Assembly: GCA_021805275.1 (NCBI GenBank)
Contig: JAJZFQ010000110.1
Coordinates: forward strand, 1 to 45,043
DNA: 45,043 nucleotides
Source of the DNA: Pseudomonadota bacterium
GTDB lineage: Bacteria > Pseudomonadota > Gammaproteobacteria > Steroidobacterales > Steroidobacteraceae
Reading direction: 5' to 3'
Shown here: one piece after another, positions 17,649-26,462 of the stretch
How positions within the stretch are numbered: position 1 is the first letter of the stretch
Layout of the letters: every line of letters starts with the position of its first letter
Translations under genes and position numbers: made by a program
The notes under the pieces: model-generated
What the model was told of the DNA's origin: nothing
Database searches by the model: none
What the model saw: only the letters and a program-made list of their open reading frames with translations

Positions 17649-18977
17649 TTAGTTACCCGCCAGCGCCTCCTGCAACGCAACCTCGAGCAGCCCCATTGCC
17701 TCATCGACGTGGGAGGTATCGATCATCAGCGGCGGTATGAACCGGAGCGTGCTCATGCCACAAGACAGGAGCAGCATTCCGTTGTGGAACGCACGCGTGA
17801 GTACCGCTTGGCACAGATCCTTCGCCGGCGTACGACTCGTACGGTCCTCCACAAGCTCCATGCCGATCATGAGGCCTTTGCCCCGGACTTCACCGATGCA
17901 GTTAAACCGCTGCTGAAGTTGCCGCAGACGGTTCATGAAGTACTCGCCGACACGCGCGGCATTTGCGGCGTACTCGTGCTCAACGAGTTCAAGCGTCGCC
18001 AGCGCAGCGGCGCAGCAGAGCGGATTGCCCCCATAGGTATTGCCATGCGCGCCCGACTTCCAGCGCTCCATGTATCGGCGCCGCGCTACGGTCAGTCCGA
18101 TCGGCAGCCCCGATGCCAGACCCTTGGCGAGGGTCATGATGTCCGGAGTCACGCCCCAGTGCTGGCTCGCGAACATCTTTCCCGATCGACCGATGCCAGC
18201 CTGCACTTCGTCGAATATCAACAGAATGCCGTGCCGATCGCACAGCTCGCGCAACCCGCGCAAAAATCCGTCCGGTGGGACGAGGTACCCACCCTCACCT
18301 TGTATGGGCTCGACCAGCACCGCCGCCACCTCGCTCGCCGGTACATTCGTCCGGAACAGCGTGTTCTCGATGTAATCCAGCACGGCCCGCCCCTGGTCCG
18401 CCCCGGCAAAGAGCGGACGATACGGATTTGGATACGGAACATGCGTCACGCCCGGCATGGGCGGGAAGAATCCCGCCTGCTGGGTGTACTTGCTCGCCGT
18501 GAAGGCGAGCGAGCCGAGCGTGCGTCCGTGGAAGCCGCCCAGAAAGCCAATGAATCGCGGCCGGCCAGTGACATAGCGCGCCAGCTTCAGAGCGCCCTCC
18601 ACCGCCTCAGTGCCACTCTGGCAGATGAACACCTGCGCCGGCTCGCCCACCGGCCCCAGCGCGTTGACCCGCTCGCACAAGCTAGTCATGCGCTCGTGCC
18701 AGTAGTCGCTCGAGATATGCAGGAAATCATCGGCCGCCTGCTTGATCGCCGTGACAACGGCCGGATGCGCGTGACCGGTCGAGCAGACCGCAATGCCGGC
18801 CGCGAAATCCAAAAACCGGTTGCCGTCCACGTCCCATACCTCCGCACCCCGTCCCTTGTCCATGACAAACGGGTAGTCGCGTGGCAGTGACGGCGTGCTG
18901 ACGAGACGATCGCGCTCGATCAGCGCTTGCGCCTTGGGGCCTGGCAGTCGCGTCTTGATATGGGAAGAAGTCATCAT
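17649..18977 (-). CDS. Class-III aminotransferase, 4-aminobutyrate aminotransferase-like
   Basis: A 442-residue PLP enzyme of the omega-aminotransferase family (GabT-like). Motifs include DVDGNRFLDFAAGIAVCSTGHAHP (47-70), SGTEAVEGALKLAR (121-134), LVEPIQGEGGY, IFDEVQAGIGRSGKMFA with cofactor Asp256, and MTLAKGLASGLPIG with the PLP lysine at 285. GNTYGGNPLCCAAALATLE follows. The QGEGGY and IFDEVQ-GIGR motifs fit GABA or other omega-amino acid donors with 2-oxoglutarate or pyruvate as acceptor. It is the last gene of a five-gene leftward operon; its ATG overlaps the CoA-transferase B stop by 4 bases (ATGA, 18974-18977). The true donor is not fixed by sequence. Confidence 0.87.
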   Translation of the reverse strand: MMTSSHIKTRLPGPKAQALIERDRLVSTPSLPRDYPFVMDKGRGAEVWDVDGNRFLDFAAGIAVCSTGHAHPAVVTAIKQAADDFLHISSDYWHERMTSLCERVNALGPVGEPAQVFICQSGTEAVEGALKLARYVTGRPRFIGFLGGFHGRTLGSLAFTASKYTQQAGFFPPMPGVTHVPYPNPYRPLFAGADQGRAVLDYIENTLFRTNVPASEVAAVLVEPIQGEGGYLVPPDGFLRGLRELCDRHGILLIFDEVQAGIGRSGKMFASQHWGVTPDIMTLAKGLASGLPIGLTVARRRYMERWKSGAHGNTYGGNPLCCAAALATLELVEHEYAANAARVGEYFMNRLRQLQQRFNCIGEVRGKGLMIGMELVEDRTSRTPAKDLCQAVLTRAFHNGMLLLSCGMSTLRFIPPLMIDTSHVDEAMGLLEVALQEALAGN

Positions 18978-19792
18978 CGACCTCGAGCGTTTGCGTTCAG
19001 TGGAATGTGAATCCGTACAGGGCTCGCGTGGGCCACGGCCGTTCGGGCATGCAGCTCACGCAGCGCACGAAGATCGGCGGCCTCGGGCGGCGCCAGAATT
19101 TCGATGTCATCGGCGACCTGCAGAGGCCATCCCGTCGCGGCTTTCGCCTCCTGCGGCGTTTTACCCGGATACAAGGCGACCAACTGCAGCTCCTCCGTCT
19201 GGGCGTGCGGCCGTAGGATGCCGATATCGGTAATCACCGTCCGCGGTCCCGCGCCCGGACACCCCTCGGCGCGGCGCGCGCCATGCCCCTCGAGATATCC
19301 ACAGGAAGTGCGGAAGTCCAGGCTTGCGACGAAGCTGCGCGGCGACTGCTTCATGATGATCAGCACCTCGCGCGCGTGCGTGGCAATCTCCGGTGCGCCG
19401 CCGGCTCCCGGCAACCGCACACTCGGCCGCTCGTACTCGCCAATCACCGTGCTGTTGAGGTTTCCAAAGCGGTCGATCTGCGCTGCCCCGAGAAAACCGA
19501 CGTCGACCCGGCCACCCTGAAGGTAATAGGAGAACACCTCAGGAAGCGGCACCACCGCGACGGCCGTTTCCGCCAACTCGCCATCTCCGATCGACAGCGG
19601 CAGCGAATCCGGCCGCGTTCCTACAGTCCCGGACTCGTAGATCAGAACGAGTTCTGGCGCGTGAGTCAGGCGGGCGAGGTTGCATGCCGCGCTGGGCAAA
19701 CCGATGCCGACAAAGCACACCGCCCGGTTGCGTAGCCGGCGCGCAGCGGTGATCGTCATCATCTCATCGGCCGTGTAAGCGGTCCCACTCAT
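18974..19792 (-). CDS. CoA-transferase subunit B (family I, GctB/IpdB-like)
   Basis: A 272-residue beta subunit of a family-I CoA-transferase. The N-terminal part reads YTADEMMTITAARRL, then VCFVGIGLPSAACNLARL, then the catalytic glutamate motif LIYESGTVG with Glu53, close to Glu54 of glutaconate CoA-transferase. LQGGRVDVGFLGAAQIDRFG and RLPGAGGAPEIA are typical of this branch. The subunit swaps CoA between acids by a glutamyl-CoA intermediate; related IpdAB pairs act as hydrolases in steroid ring catabolism, so hydrolase action is an alternative. The ATG at 19792 overlaps the subunit A stop by 4 bases (ATGA); the longer frame upstream is not coding. The pair acts on an acid made by the operon's aldehyde dehydrogenase, by inference. 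Confidence 0.87.
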   Translation of the reverse strand: MSGTAYTADEMMTITAARRLRNRAVCFVGIGLPSAACNLARLTHAPELVLIYESGTVGTRPDSLPLSIGDGELAETAVAVVPLPEVFSYYLQGGRVDVGFLGAAQIDRFGNLNSTVIGEYERPSVRLPGAGGAPEIATHAREVLIIMKQSPRSFVASLDFRTSCGYLEGHGARRAEGCPGAGPRTVITDIGILRPHAQTEELQLVALYPGKTPQEAKAATGWPLQVADDIEILAPPEAADLRALRELHARTAVAHASPVRIHIPLNANARGR

Positions 19793-20637
19793 GCACTCAC
19801 CCCCAGCAACTGCAGGTGCCGCGCGTGATCGGGTGTCTCCAGCACGTGGCGCTGCATCCAGTGCTCGAAACCCTGCCTGTCCCTCGCGATGACATCCCAT
19901 TCCTGATAGAACCGGTTGTCACGTGGGTAATATCCATGTGCGTAGGACGGATACGCGCCGCCCGGCACGACGCTGACCGCAGCGATGATCCAAGCGGGAA
20001 GCACAATCGAGTTGATGTCCGCCTCAAGCCGCTCGACCTGCTCCTCGACCGTGACGATCACGCAGCGGGCTGCCATCGCCGCTTCCTTGGCGGCACCGAC
20101 GATGCCGCGGATCAGCACATTGCCTGCGGCATCGACCTGCTGCGCATGCAGAATCGTCACATCGGGATTGATCGCCGGAACGGCAGTAAGTGCAATCCCT
20201 GAGAACGGGCAGGACATGTCTCTCACGCCCGCGGCAGATGCCTGCGCAAGATCGGTCTGCGCACCGCGGCGCATCAGCCCGCAGGGCAATCCACTCGCGC
20301 CCGCCTGATAGGCCACGGCCATCTCCCCGTGCGTGTGCTCAATGAGCGCCAGCGGCGCGGGCCACTGATGCTCGACCGCATCGCGCAGCCGGTGCAGGGA
20401 TCCCACTCCGGGATTTCCGCCCCAGGAGAAGGTCAGTTGGCGCGCACAGCCCATGCCGATCATCTGGTCGAAGATCACATCGGGAGTCATGCGCAGCAGC
20501 TGCAGGTCGCGACGCCCCTGACGGATGATCTCGTGACCGGCGGCGAACGGAATTAGATGCGTGAAGCCCTCGAGGGCTACGGTCTGTCCATCGTGAACGT
20601 GACGTGCGATCGCCTCGCGCAACGGCATTGGCTCCAT
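19789..20637 (-). CDS. CoA-transferase subunit A (family I, GctA/IpdA-like)
   Basis: A 282-residue alpha subunit, partner of the gene at 18974-19792. It has VALEGFTHLIPFAAGHEIIRQ near the N-terminus, LTFSWGGNPGVGSLHRLRDA, and the C-terminal IVTVEEQVERLEAD with PGGAYPSYAHGYY, all features of the glutaconate/steroid-type CoA-transferase alpha chains. Together the two subunits would activate a carboxylic acid as a CoA thioester or act as a ring-opening hydrolase. Start at the ATG 20637, 4 bases after the aldehyde dehydrogenase stop, with GAGTGA upstream; ATG 20628 is also possible. The tight spacing on both sides points to one transcript and matched expression. Confidence 0.86.
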   Translation of the reverse strand: MEPMPLREAIARHVHDGQTVALEGFTHLIPFAAGHEIIRQGRRDLQLLRMTPDVIFDQMIGMGCARQLTFSWGGNPGVGSLHRLRDAVEHQWPAPLALIEHTHGEMAVAYQAGASGLPCGLMRRGAQTDLAQASAAGVRDMSCPFSGIALTAVPAINPDVTILHAQQVDAAGNVLIRGIVGAAKEAAMAARCVIVTVEEQVERLEADINSIVLPAWIIAAVSVVPGGAYPSYAHGYYPRDNRFYQEWDVIARDRQGFEHWMQRHVLETPDHARHLQLLGVSA

Positions 20638-20641
20638 GGGA

Positions 20642-22210
20642 TCACTCAACGACGGTTTGCGATTGCTCGCGCAGGTACAGCGGCAAATAGTGCTCCGAGG
20701 CAATGGCCTTGCCTGTATTTCCCGAGCCCTTCCAGCCGACGAACGGTTGGTAGCCTGGCCATGCGCCGGTCGTCGCACCCTGCGGACGATTGGCGTAAGT
20801 GGTTCCCGCCTGAATGTGCTCGTGGAACCAGGCCACCTGCTCGCGGGAGCCATAGAAGCCTGCGGTCAGACCAAGTGACGAACTGTTGGCCAGATGCATG
20901 GCCTCATCGTTTGAGGAAACGCGATGGACCATCAGAATGGGCAGGAACAGCTCCTCCTGCCACAACGGATGCCCCGTCGCGGCCTCGGCGATGGTCGGCC
21001 GCACGAACAGGCCGTGAGCACACTCATCTGAGCGTAACACCTCGCCGCCGACGAGAATTCTCGAGCCATGACCGCGCAGCTGGCTCATGTAGCGCGCGTA
21101 AGCCTCGTAGCCCGACTCCGTCGCAACTGGACCCAGCCAGTGCTGCCGCCTGAGCGGGTCGCCGATACTCAGCGCCTCGGTGCGCTGAATCAGTTTCGCA
21201 AACAACTCCTCGGCAACCGCATCGTGCACGTACAGGCGGGAGAGCGCCGAGCACTTCTGGCCACACATACCGAACGCTGAACGCACACTACCCGCTGCCG
21301 CGCACTCGAGATCCGCTTCCGCTGTGACGATGCAGGGATTCTTGCCGCCCATCTCTGTGATGCAGGGACGCGGATACGCTCCGGTCACCATGCGCCGCGC
21401 GATGTGCATCCCGACCTCGTGCGACCCGGTGAAGGTGACCCCGGCCGTGAGCGGATGCTCGACGAGCGTCCCGCCGAGCTCATCGCTGCTACCGCCCAGG
21501 TAGTTGAACACGCCGGCCGGAACGCCAGCGTCCCGGATGCAATCGGCGAGCAGGCGTCCCGCCCAGGGTGTGGCGGCGGCACCTTTCAGGACGACCGTAT
21601 TGCCAGTCACCAGCGCCGCAGCCACTGGACCGCCGGCCAACGCCAATGGAAAATTGAACGGCGCGATAACCGCCCACACCCCGTACGGCTTCATCACACT
21701 GCGATTGCGCGAGACACACCCGGCGATGGGATCGTTCGGCAAGGACTGGTCAAAGCCGTGGTTGCGCTCGAAGTCGTCGCAATAGTGGTAGAAGAACACC
21801 GCCGTCTCTTGCGCTTCTGCGAGCGCCTCCATGCGGTTCTTGCCGACTTCCAGCGTCAACGCTGCGGCAATGTCAAAGACGCGCTCTTCGATGAGCTTTC
21901 CGACCCGGCGCAGCACTTCGAGGCGCTTGGCGGCCGGCCTCTTGCTCCAGTCAGCGAACGCCTCGTGCGCTGCGCGCACCGCCGTGTCCGCATCCGCTGG
22001 CGTCGCGGTAGCGAATTCCCCGAGCACTTGCGTGCGGTTCGCCGGGTTGTGCTTGACGGTCTTATACGGGGACTGACGATCCTCCCCGGCGATATGCAGC
22101 GGGTGCACCGCGCCGAGCTTGGCATCGACCCGTGTGACCGCCGCATCGAAGCGCAGGTGCAGATCCTCCGGGGGATTGAACATCGTCGAATATGTGAGTT
22201 TGAAGCTCAT
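20642..22210 (-). CDS. Aldehyde dehydrogenase, 1-pyrroline-5-carboxylate dehydrogenase type
   Basis: A 522-residue NAD(P)-dependent aldehyde dehydrogenase of the P5CDH (RocA/PutA C-domain) branch. The N-terminal stretch NPPEDLHLRFDAAV and HPLHIAGED match that branch. Catalytic and cofactor positions are visible: Asn186 in APFNFPLA, Lys209, Glu286 in ITEMGGKNP, and nucleophile Cys320 in MCGQKCSALSRLYV. The C-terminal GWKGSGNTGKA also fits. P5CDH oxidises glutamate gamma-semialdehyde to glutamate; in this operon, between two omega-aminotransferases and a CoA-transferase, the likely substrate is a semialdehyde produced by transamination. The stop lies 4 bases before the CoA-transferase A start, and the ATG overlaps the upstream stop (ATGA, 22207-22210). 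Confidence 0.88.
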   Translation of the reverse strand: MSFKLTYSTMFNPPEDLHLRFDAAVTRVDAKLGAVHPLHIAGEDRQSPYKTVKHNPANRTQVLGEFATATPADADTAVRAAHEAFADWSKRPAAKRLEVLRRVGKLIEERVFDIAAALTLEVGKNRMEALAEAQETAVFFYHYCDDFERNHGFDQSLPNDPIAGCVSRNRSVMKPYGVWAVIAPFNFPLALAGGPVAAALVTGNTVVLKGAAATPWAGRLLADCIRDAGVPAGVFNYLGGSSDELGGTLVEHPLTAGVTFTGSHEVGMHIARRMVTGAYPRPCITEMGGKNPCIVTAEADLECAAAGSVRSAFGMCGQKCSALSRLYVHDAVAEELFAKLIQRTEALSIGDPLRRQHWLGPVATESGYEAYARYMSQLRGHGSRILVGGEVLRSDECAHGLFVRPTIAEAATGHPLWQEELFLPILMVHRVSSNDEAMHLANSSSLGLTAGFYGSREQVAWFHEHIQAGTTYANRPQGATTGAWPGYQPFVGWKGSGNTGKAIASEHYLPLYLREQSQTVVE

Positions 22211-23574
22211 CGGACTGGACTTCCTGTAGCAGCAAGTTTCGCAGCGAGCTCACCGAGCAGCCGATCGAGCAGATCGAGCGCGTCGGCCAGCTCCCGCTCC
22301 TCGATCACCAAGGGCGGCGCAAGTAGAAGCAGGTTGCCGCGTGCCCCGAAGGACACGCCCGCTTCCATCGCCTGACCCAGCAGCTCGCGTACGAGCGAAT
22401 GCATCCAGTCCCACGGCGCGAGCGGTGTGCGTGTCGCACGGTCGCGAACGAGTTCCACGACGGCGAACAGACCGTGTCCGCCGCGCACATCGCCAATCGC
22501 GGCGTGCTTCGCCTGCATGGCCTTCAGTCGCGCAAACATCTCCCCGCCGAGACCGCGCGAGCGTGCTATGAGCGCTTCGTTCTCGTAGCTCTCCAGTGCC
22601 GCGAGCCCCGCCGCACAGGCGAGCGGATGCCCGGAATACGTCAGTCCGGTCATCAGCATCTGCGGCTCAAGGGCGCGCGACACTTCCGCGGAGAGGACCA
22701 CGGCCCCGAGCGGCACGTGCGCCCCCGTTAGGCCTTTGGCAAGAGTCATCAGGTCCGGGCGGGCCTCCAGACCGTGGCGCTGCCAGGCGAACCATTCGCC
22801 GCAGCGGCCGAACCCGCTCATCACCTCATCGGCGATCAGAAACACGCCGCGCTCGCTCGTCTCCCGCCGCAGCTGCGGCCAGAACGTGTCCGGCGCTACG
22901 ATGCCATTGGTGCCCGCATTGGGCTCCATGAGCACCGCCGCAACCGTTTCGGCACCATGGGTGTCAATGACGCGGCCCACGAGTCGCGCCGCGGCGCGAC
23001 CGCATTCCTCCTCGGTGATCGTGCCAAAGGGGCATCGGTACGCGTACGGCGGCGGAACATGAACGACGCCGAATGTCGCCGGCGAAGCCTGCGATGCGGT
23101 GCGGGCGTCTCCCGACAACGCCATGGCCGCGTAGCTCGCACCGTGATAGGAGCGATCCCGCGAAATGATTCGCCCAATGCCCTTCTTACTGGCCTGACGT
23201 GCAAACTTGACCGCATGCTCGTTGGCATCGGCCCCACCAAGTGTGAAAAATACCCGACCACCGTCAAATCCAGACTTCTCCAGCAGCTTTTCCGCCAGAC
23301 GGGCGCGCGGCTCCGCGCCCCACGCGCTGGTCACGAAGCAGAGCTTCTCGGCCTGTGCCTGGATCGCCTGAACGACCGCGGGATGCTGGTGGCCGAGATT
23401 GCTGCACTCCGCCAAACTGCTCATGTCGAGAATGATGCGTCCATCGGCGGTGAACAGGCGCGCGCCGGCTCCGCCGACGACCGTTGGGGCGCTCCAGTCC
23501 AACTGGACACACCAGGTGTGCAGGACTGTGTCCCGCTCGTTCGGCATGTGGGGATCTTCAGCAGGTGAGTTCAT
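22207..23574 (-). CDS. Class-III aminotransferase (omega-aminotransferase family)
   Basis: A 455-residue PLP enzyme, first gene of the five-gene operon. Visible motifs are LDMSSLAECSNLGHQHPAVV (49-68), GGADANEHAVKFAR (114-127), RSYHGASYAAMALSGD, LMEPNAGTNGIVAP, FLIADEVMSGFGRCGEWFAW with Asp249, and LMTLAKGLTGAHVPLGAVV with the PLP lysine at 280. The GTNGI and TGAHVPLGAV motifs resemble the taurine:pyruvate and related aminotransferase group more than GabT, so it probably uses a different donor or acceptor from the second aminotransferase in the operon. ATG 23574 is used; an ATG 10 codons later also exists. It diverges from the IclR regulator across a 672-base gap with a candidate operator. 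Confidence 0.86.
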   Translation of the reverse strand: MNSPAEDPHMPNERDTVLHTWCVQLDWSAPTVVGGAGARLFTADGRIILDMSSLAECSNLGHQHPAVVQAIQAQAEKLCFVTSAWGAEPRARLAEKLLEKSGFDGGRVFFTLGGADANEHAVKFARQASKKGIGRIISRDRSYHGASYAAMALSGDARTASQASPATFGVVHVPPPYAYRCPFGTITEEECGRAAARLVGRVIDTHGAETVAAVLMEPNAGTNGIVAPDTFWPQLRRETSERGVFLIADEVMSGFGRCGEWFAWQRHGLEARPDLMTLAKGLTGAHVPLGAVVLSAEVSRALEPQMLMTGLTYSGHPLACAAGLAALESYENEALIARSRGLGGEMFARLKAMQAKHAAIGDVRGGHGLFAVVELVRDRATRTPLAPWDWMHSLVRELLGQAMEAGVSFGARGNLLLLAPPLVIEERELADALDLLDRLLGELAAKLAATGSPVR

Positions 23575-24246
23575 ACGGCCGCGTCGGGTTAGATGCAGTG
23601 CATGCGGAAAGCCTGCCGCGCTGCCAACTCATGGGTCTCGTGTGGTGCTTGACGCGCGATCCCCGCCGTCTCCGCAACGGACGGCTGACACCGGCGGAAC
23701 GAGCCGCAGCGGCGCGCCGTTGGTTGTCTCGCCATACACCCCCACAAAGCGTACGCATAGCGTACAGTCTGTACGCACCAAGGATTACTGTAGACGCCAT
23801 CGTGCAGCGCGTCAAGGTGCCGGGACCGCGGCATCCTCGGCTCGCCGGTCGCACCGGCAGGGCGCGGAAAGCACACCTTCCTTCGAAGACCCCACGCAGA
23901 CGGGCTTTCAGCCAGTTCCGCCGCTCCCCAGCGGACACCACTTGCGCAGAGACGCAGACCGCGATGTCCACCGATAGCCGGCGAGTCCGGCACGTATGCA
24001 TCCGCCCGGTGCGCGTGTTCCGATCCACCACTGCCTGGGCCCGATGTCCGAGGCACGGCCCCGCGGTCCGAAGTCCCGACCTGCCGGCAATCTTACTGCC
24101 CGGATGGCCTTGCGCACCGTTCTCCCGGCCGCAAGGCTCGACTCACGCATGCGCAGCCCATCCGTCGACGCCCCCCTTGAGTTCGGGCATACTCGGCGGC
24201 CGCGGGCGCTCGGAGCTACTGCAAGCTGCCGCTGCTGAACCCACCC
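23575..24246. other. 672-base divergent regulatory region
   Basis: This lies between the start of the leftward aminotransferase operon and the rightward IclR gene. No open frame here looks coding. It contains the GCGTAC repeat cluster at 23749-23776, described separately. The length suggests a long leader or more than one promoter. Confidence 0.5.
23749..23776. promoter_or_regulatory. Candidate IclR-family operator (GCGTAC/GTACGC repeats)
   Basis: Three GCGTAC-type boxes occur in 28 bases: GCGTACGC at 23749-23756, GCGTAC at 23760-23765, and GTACGC at 23771-23776. The last two form a perfect 6-base inverted repeat around AGTCT. Multiple short repeats with a palindrome are usual for PcaU/PobR-type IclR regulators. 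It is about 175 bases upstream of the operon start. Confidence 0.5.
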
Positions 24247-25077
24247 ATGGACACCCACCAACCGCACGCAATTTCCAGCCGATTTGAGGACAGTCCGGAC
24301 TACATCCAGTCGCTGCACCGCGGGCTCGATGTAATCCGGACGTTCGATGCCGATCACTCCGCCATGTCGCTGGCAGAGGTCGCCGAACGCGTCGGCCTTT
24401 CACGCCCCGTCGTGCGTCGCCTGCTCATGACGCTCGAGCACCTTGGCTACGTCAGCCGGGAAGGCCGCTGGTTCTCTCTGACGCCGCGCGTGCTTGATCT
24501 CGGATTCAGCTATCTCTCCTCGCTCACCGTCGCCCAGCTCGCCCTGCCCTTCATGGAGGAGCTGTCCCATCAGATCGACGAGTCCTGCTCGCTCGCGGTG
24601 CTCGAAGATTTCGACATCGTGTACGTTCAGCGCGTGTCGGTACGCAAGGTGATGACCATCACCATTGGCGTTGGCGCGCGCCTGCCCGCGCACTGCACGT
24701 CGATGGGAAGGGCGATTGTCGCAAACCTCGAGGAACAGCCGCGCGGTCGCTGGCTGCGTGCGCTAAAACCCCAGGAGCGCACGCGGTTCACGTTGACCGA
24801 TCGCAACAGCCTGCAGAAGGAACTCGACCGCGTGCGGACCCAGGGTTATGCGTACGTGGAGCAGGAGCTGGAGGAAGGGCTGTGTTCCGTGGCCGTTCCG
24901 GTCCACAACCGCAACGGAGAGACCATCGCAGCCCTGAACGTCGGCATGCCGTTCACGGTGGGCGCGCGAAATCGGGCGCTGAAGGTGGTGCTTCCCGCAC
25001 TGCGCACAGCCGCGCAGCGCATCGAGCAGCAGTTGCCGGCTCGGCCGCCACACTCACGTGCCGCCAGATCTCCGTAA
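24247..25077 (+). CDS. IclR-family transcriptional regulator (PcaR/PobR-like)
   Basis: A 276-residue regulator. The winged helix covers about residues 18-80, opening with YIQSLHRGLDVIRTF, the usual PcaR/PcaU/PobR start, followed by MSLAEVAERVGLSRPVVRRLLMTLEHLGYV as the helix-turn-helix. The effector-binding domain spans about 95-265 with RVSVRKVMTITIGVGARLPAHCTSMGRA and GLCSVAVPVHNRNGETIAALNV. PcaR/PobR relatives bind aromatic or acid intermediates and control the next operon. The divergent five-gene catabolic operon is the natural target, through the repeat cluster at 23749-23776. The last residues (PPHSRAARSP) are not conserved. No strong ribosome-binding site was seen. Confidence 0.9.
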   Translation: MDTHQPHAISSRFEDSPDYIQSLHRGLDVIRTFDADHSAMSLAEVAERVGLSRPVVRRLLMTLEHLGYVSREGRWFSLTPRVLDLGFSYLSSLTVAQLALPFMEELSHQIDESCSLAVLEDFDIVYVQRVSVRKVMTITIGVGARLPAHCTSMGRAIVANLEEQPRGRWLRALKPQERTRFTLTDRNSLQKELDRVRTQGYAYVEQELEEGLCSVAVPVHNRNGETIAALNVGMPFTVGARNRALKVVLPALRTAAQRIEQQLPARPPHSRAARSP

Positions 25078-25359
25078 TCGGCGCGCCACAGAGAATCCCC
25101 CAATCGTCCGAATACGACGGATCGACGACATTGCTCATGTCATTGATTCGGCGAGCCACAGCGAGAATCCGTCAGCCCGGCTCACTCACGTCGGCAGGGC
25201 GCGCCGCGAGGATCTGCCCCGACTCGCGCCCGCGATCCTCACCGGAAGGACTCGCGGCCGCGTGCCTCTCACCATGCACTGAGGCGATCGTCTGCGGTTG
25301 AGACGCACCGGGCACGTGTGCCAGGATGCACGCATGCGGTTCCGGACGACGGCGGTGCG

Positions 25360-26031
25360 ATGAAGACCTTCCTGCTCGCATTCAGTGCTTTGTTTTCGAT
25401 CGTGAACCCGCTGTCCGGCGCGTTCATTTTCTACGGCGCCACCAGCGGACTCGCCCAGCGCGAGCGCGCTGCGGTGTCCCGCTGGGTCGCGACCTACGCA
25501 TTCACGATCGTCTGCGCATCCTTGTACATCGGCGCATACGTGCTCGGCTTCTTTGGCATCTCGATCCCCGTGTTGCGGGTTGCCGGCGGAATCGTGATCG
25601 CGATGTCGGGATGGCGCATGCTCACCGAGCCGGACGCGACCGAGCAGCGCCGCAGCGAGACGCCGTCGCCGCGCTCTATCGATATTCCACCGAGCCGACT
25701 CGCGTTCTACCCACTCACGATGCCGCTCACGACGGGGCCGGGAACGATCTCGGTTGCGATCTCGCTTGGCGCGAGCCGCCCGAGCGGCCTGCATGCACCG
25801 CTCCTGGAATTCTTCCTCGAAACGTTGGTCGCGGTCGCGCTCCTCACGCTGCTCATCTACGTGGCCTATCGGTACTCCTCGCGCATCGCCGAGGCGATCG
25901 GCGCGACCGGCACGACCATCATCGTGCGGCTGTCGGCGTTCCTGCTCTTCTGCATCGGGATCCAGGTGCTTTGGAATGGTGCGGCGCAACTCCTCGGCAC
26001 ACTGCCGCTCGGCTCCGCCGGGGTCAGCTGA
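25360..26031 (+). CDS. MarC/UPF0056-family integral membrane protein
   Basis: A 223-residue protein with about six hydrophobic helices. The opening MKTFLLAFSALFSIVNPLSGAF matches the MarC (UPF0056) family, and LTMPLTTGPGTISVAI around residue 120 is the second conserved half with TGPGTI. MarC proteins are inner-membrane proteins of unknown function; an early link to multiple antibiotic resistance was not confirmed. The start at 25360 is chosen because the family begins here; the GTG-initiated frame from 25318 adds unconserved residues. It stands alone between the IclR gene and a gene-poor stretch, and its role here cannot be guessed. Confidence 0.88.
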   Translation: MKTFLLAFSALFSIVNPLSGAFIFYGATSGLAQRERAAVSRWVATYAFTIVCASLYIGAYVLGFFGISIPVLRVAGGIVIAMSGWRMLTEPDATEQRRSETPSPRSIDIPPSRLAFYPLTMPLTTGPGTISVAISLGASRPSGLHAPLLEFFLETLVAVALLTLLIYVAYRYSSRIAEAIGATGTTIIVRLSAFLLFCIGIQVLWNGAAQLLGTLPLGSAGVS

Positions 26032-26462
26032 CAACCCGGCGCGCATCTGCCGCTCAGCTCAGCCCCAGGGTCGATCCGCACCAACTCCGTCCACCGCCCA
26101 GGAGCCTGTCGTTCGATGCGGATGCCGGATGATAGAGAGACGCCGATGACGCCCTCCCTCAGAACCATTCCGGCGCTGCCGGCACTGGCACCGCAGCGGC
26201 CGACGCGCCACGCCAGGTCCTCGACAAACCCACCACGCACAAGCGTGGGCACGCGACCCGATGGAACCCGTCGATTCTCCGCACGATCTCGTATACCACC
26301 TCATTTCGCTCCGTCGCGCATTGCATCCAGCACGGCGGGGGCGCGCAGAGGGTTCTCGATGATGATCGGCTTTCGTGACGCCGTTCCACGTCGACGCCCT
26401 CCTCTGATGTTCGCCGTCTGGTGGAGCTGCCCGCCCGCTCGCTTCGCAGCTGGCGCATAACC
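26032..26462. other. Gene-poor stretch before the IS4 remnant
   Basis: Open frames here have no recognisable composition or motif. The stretch may include scrambled parts of the eroded IS4 element that follows, but no transposase motif can be read with confidence before 26463. Confidence 0.4.
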
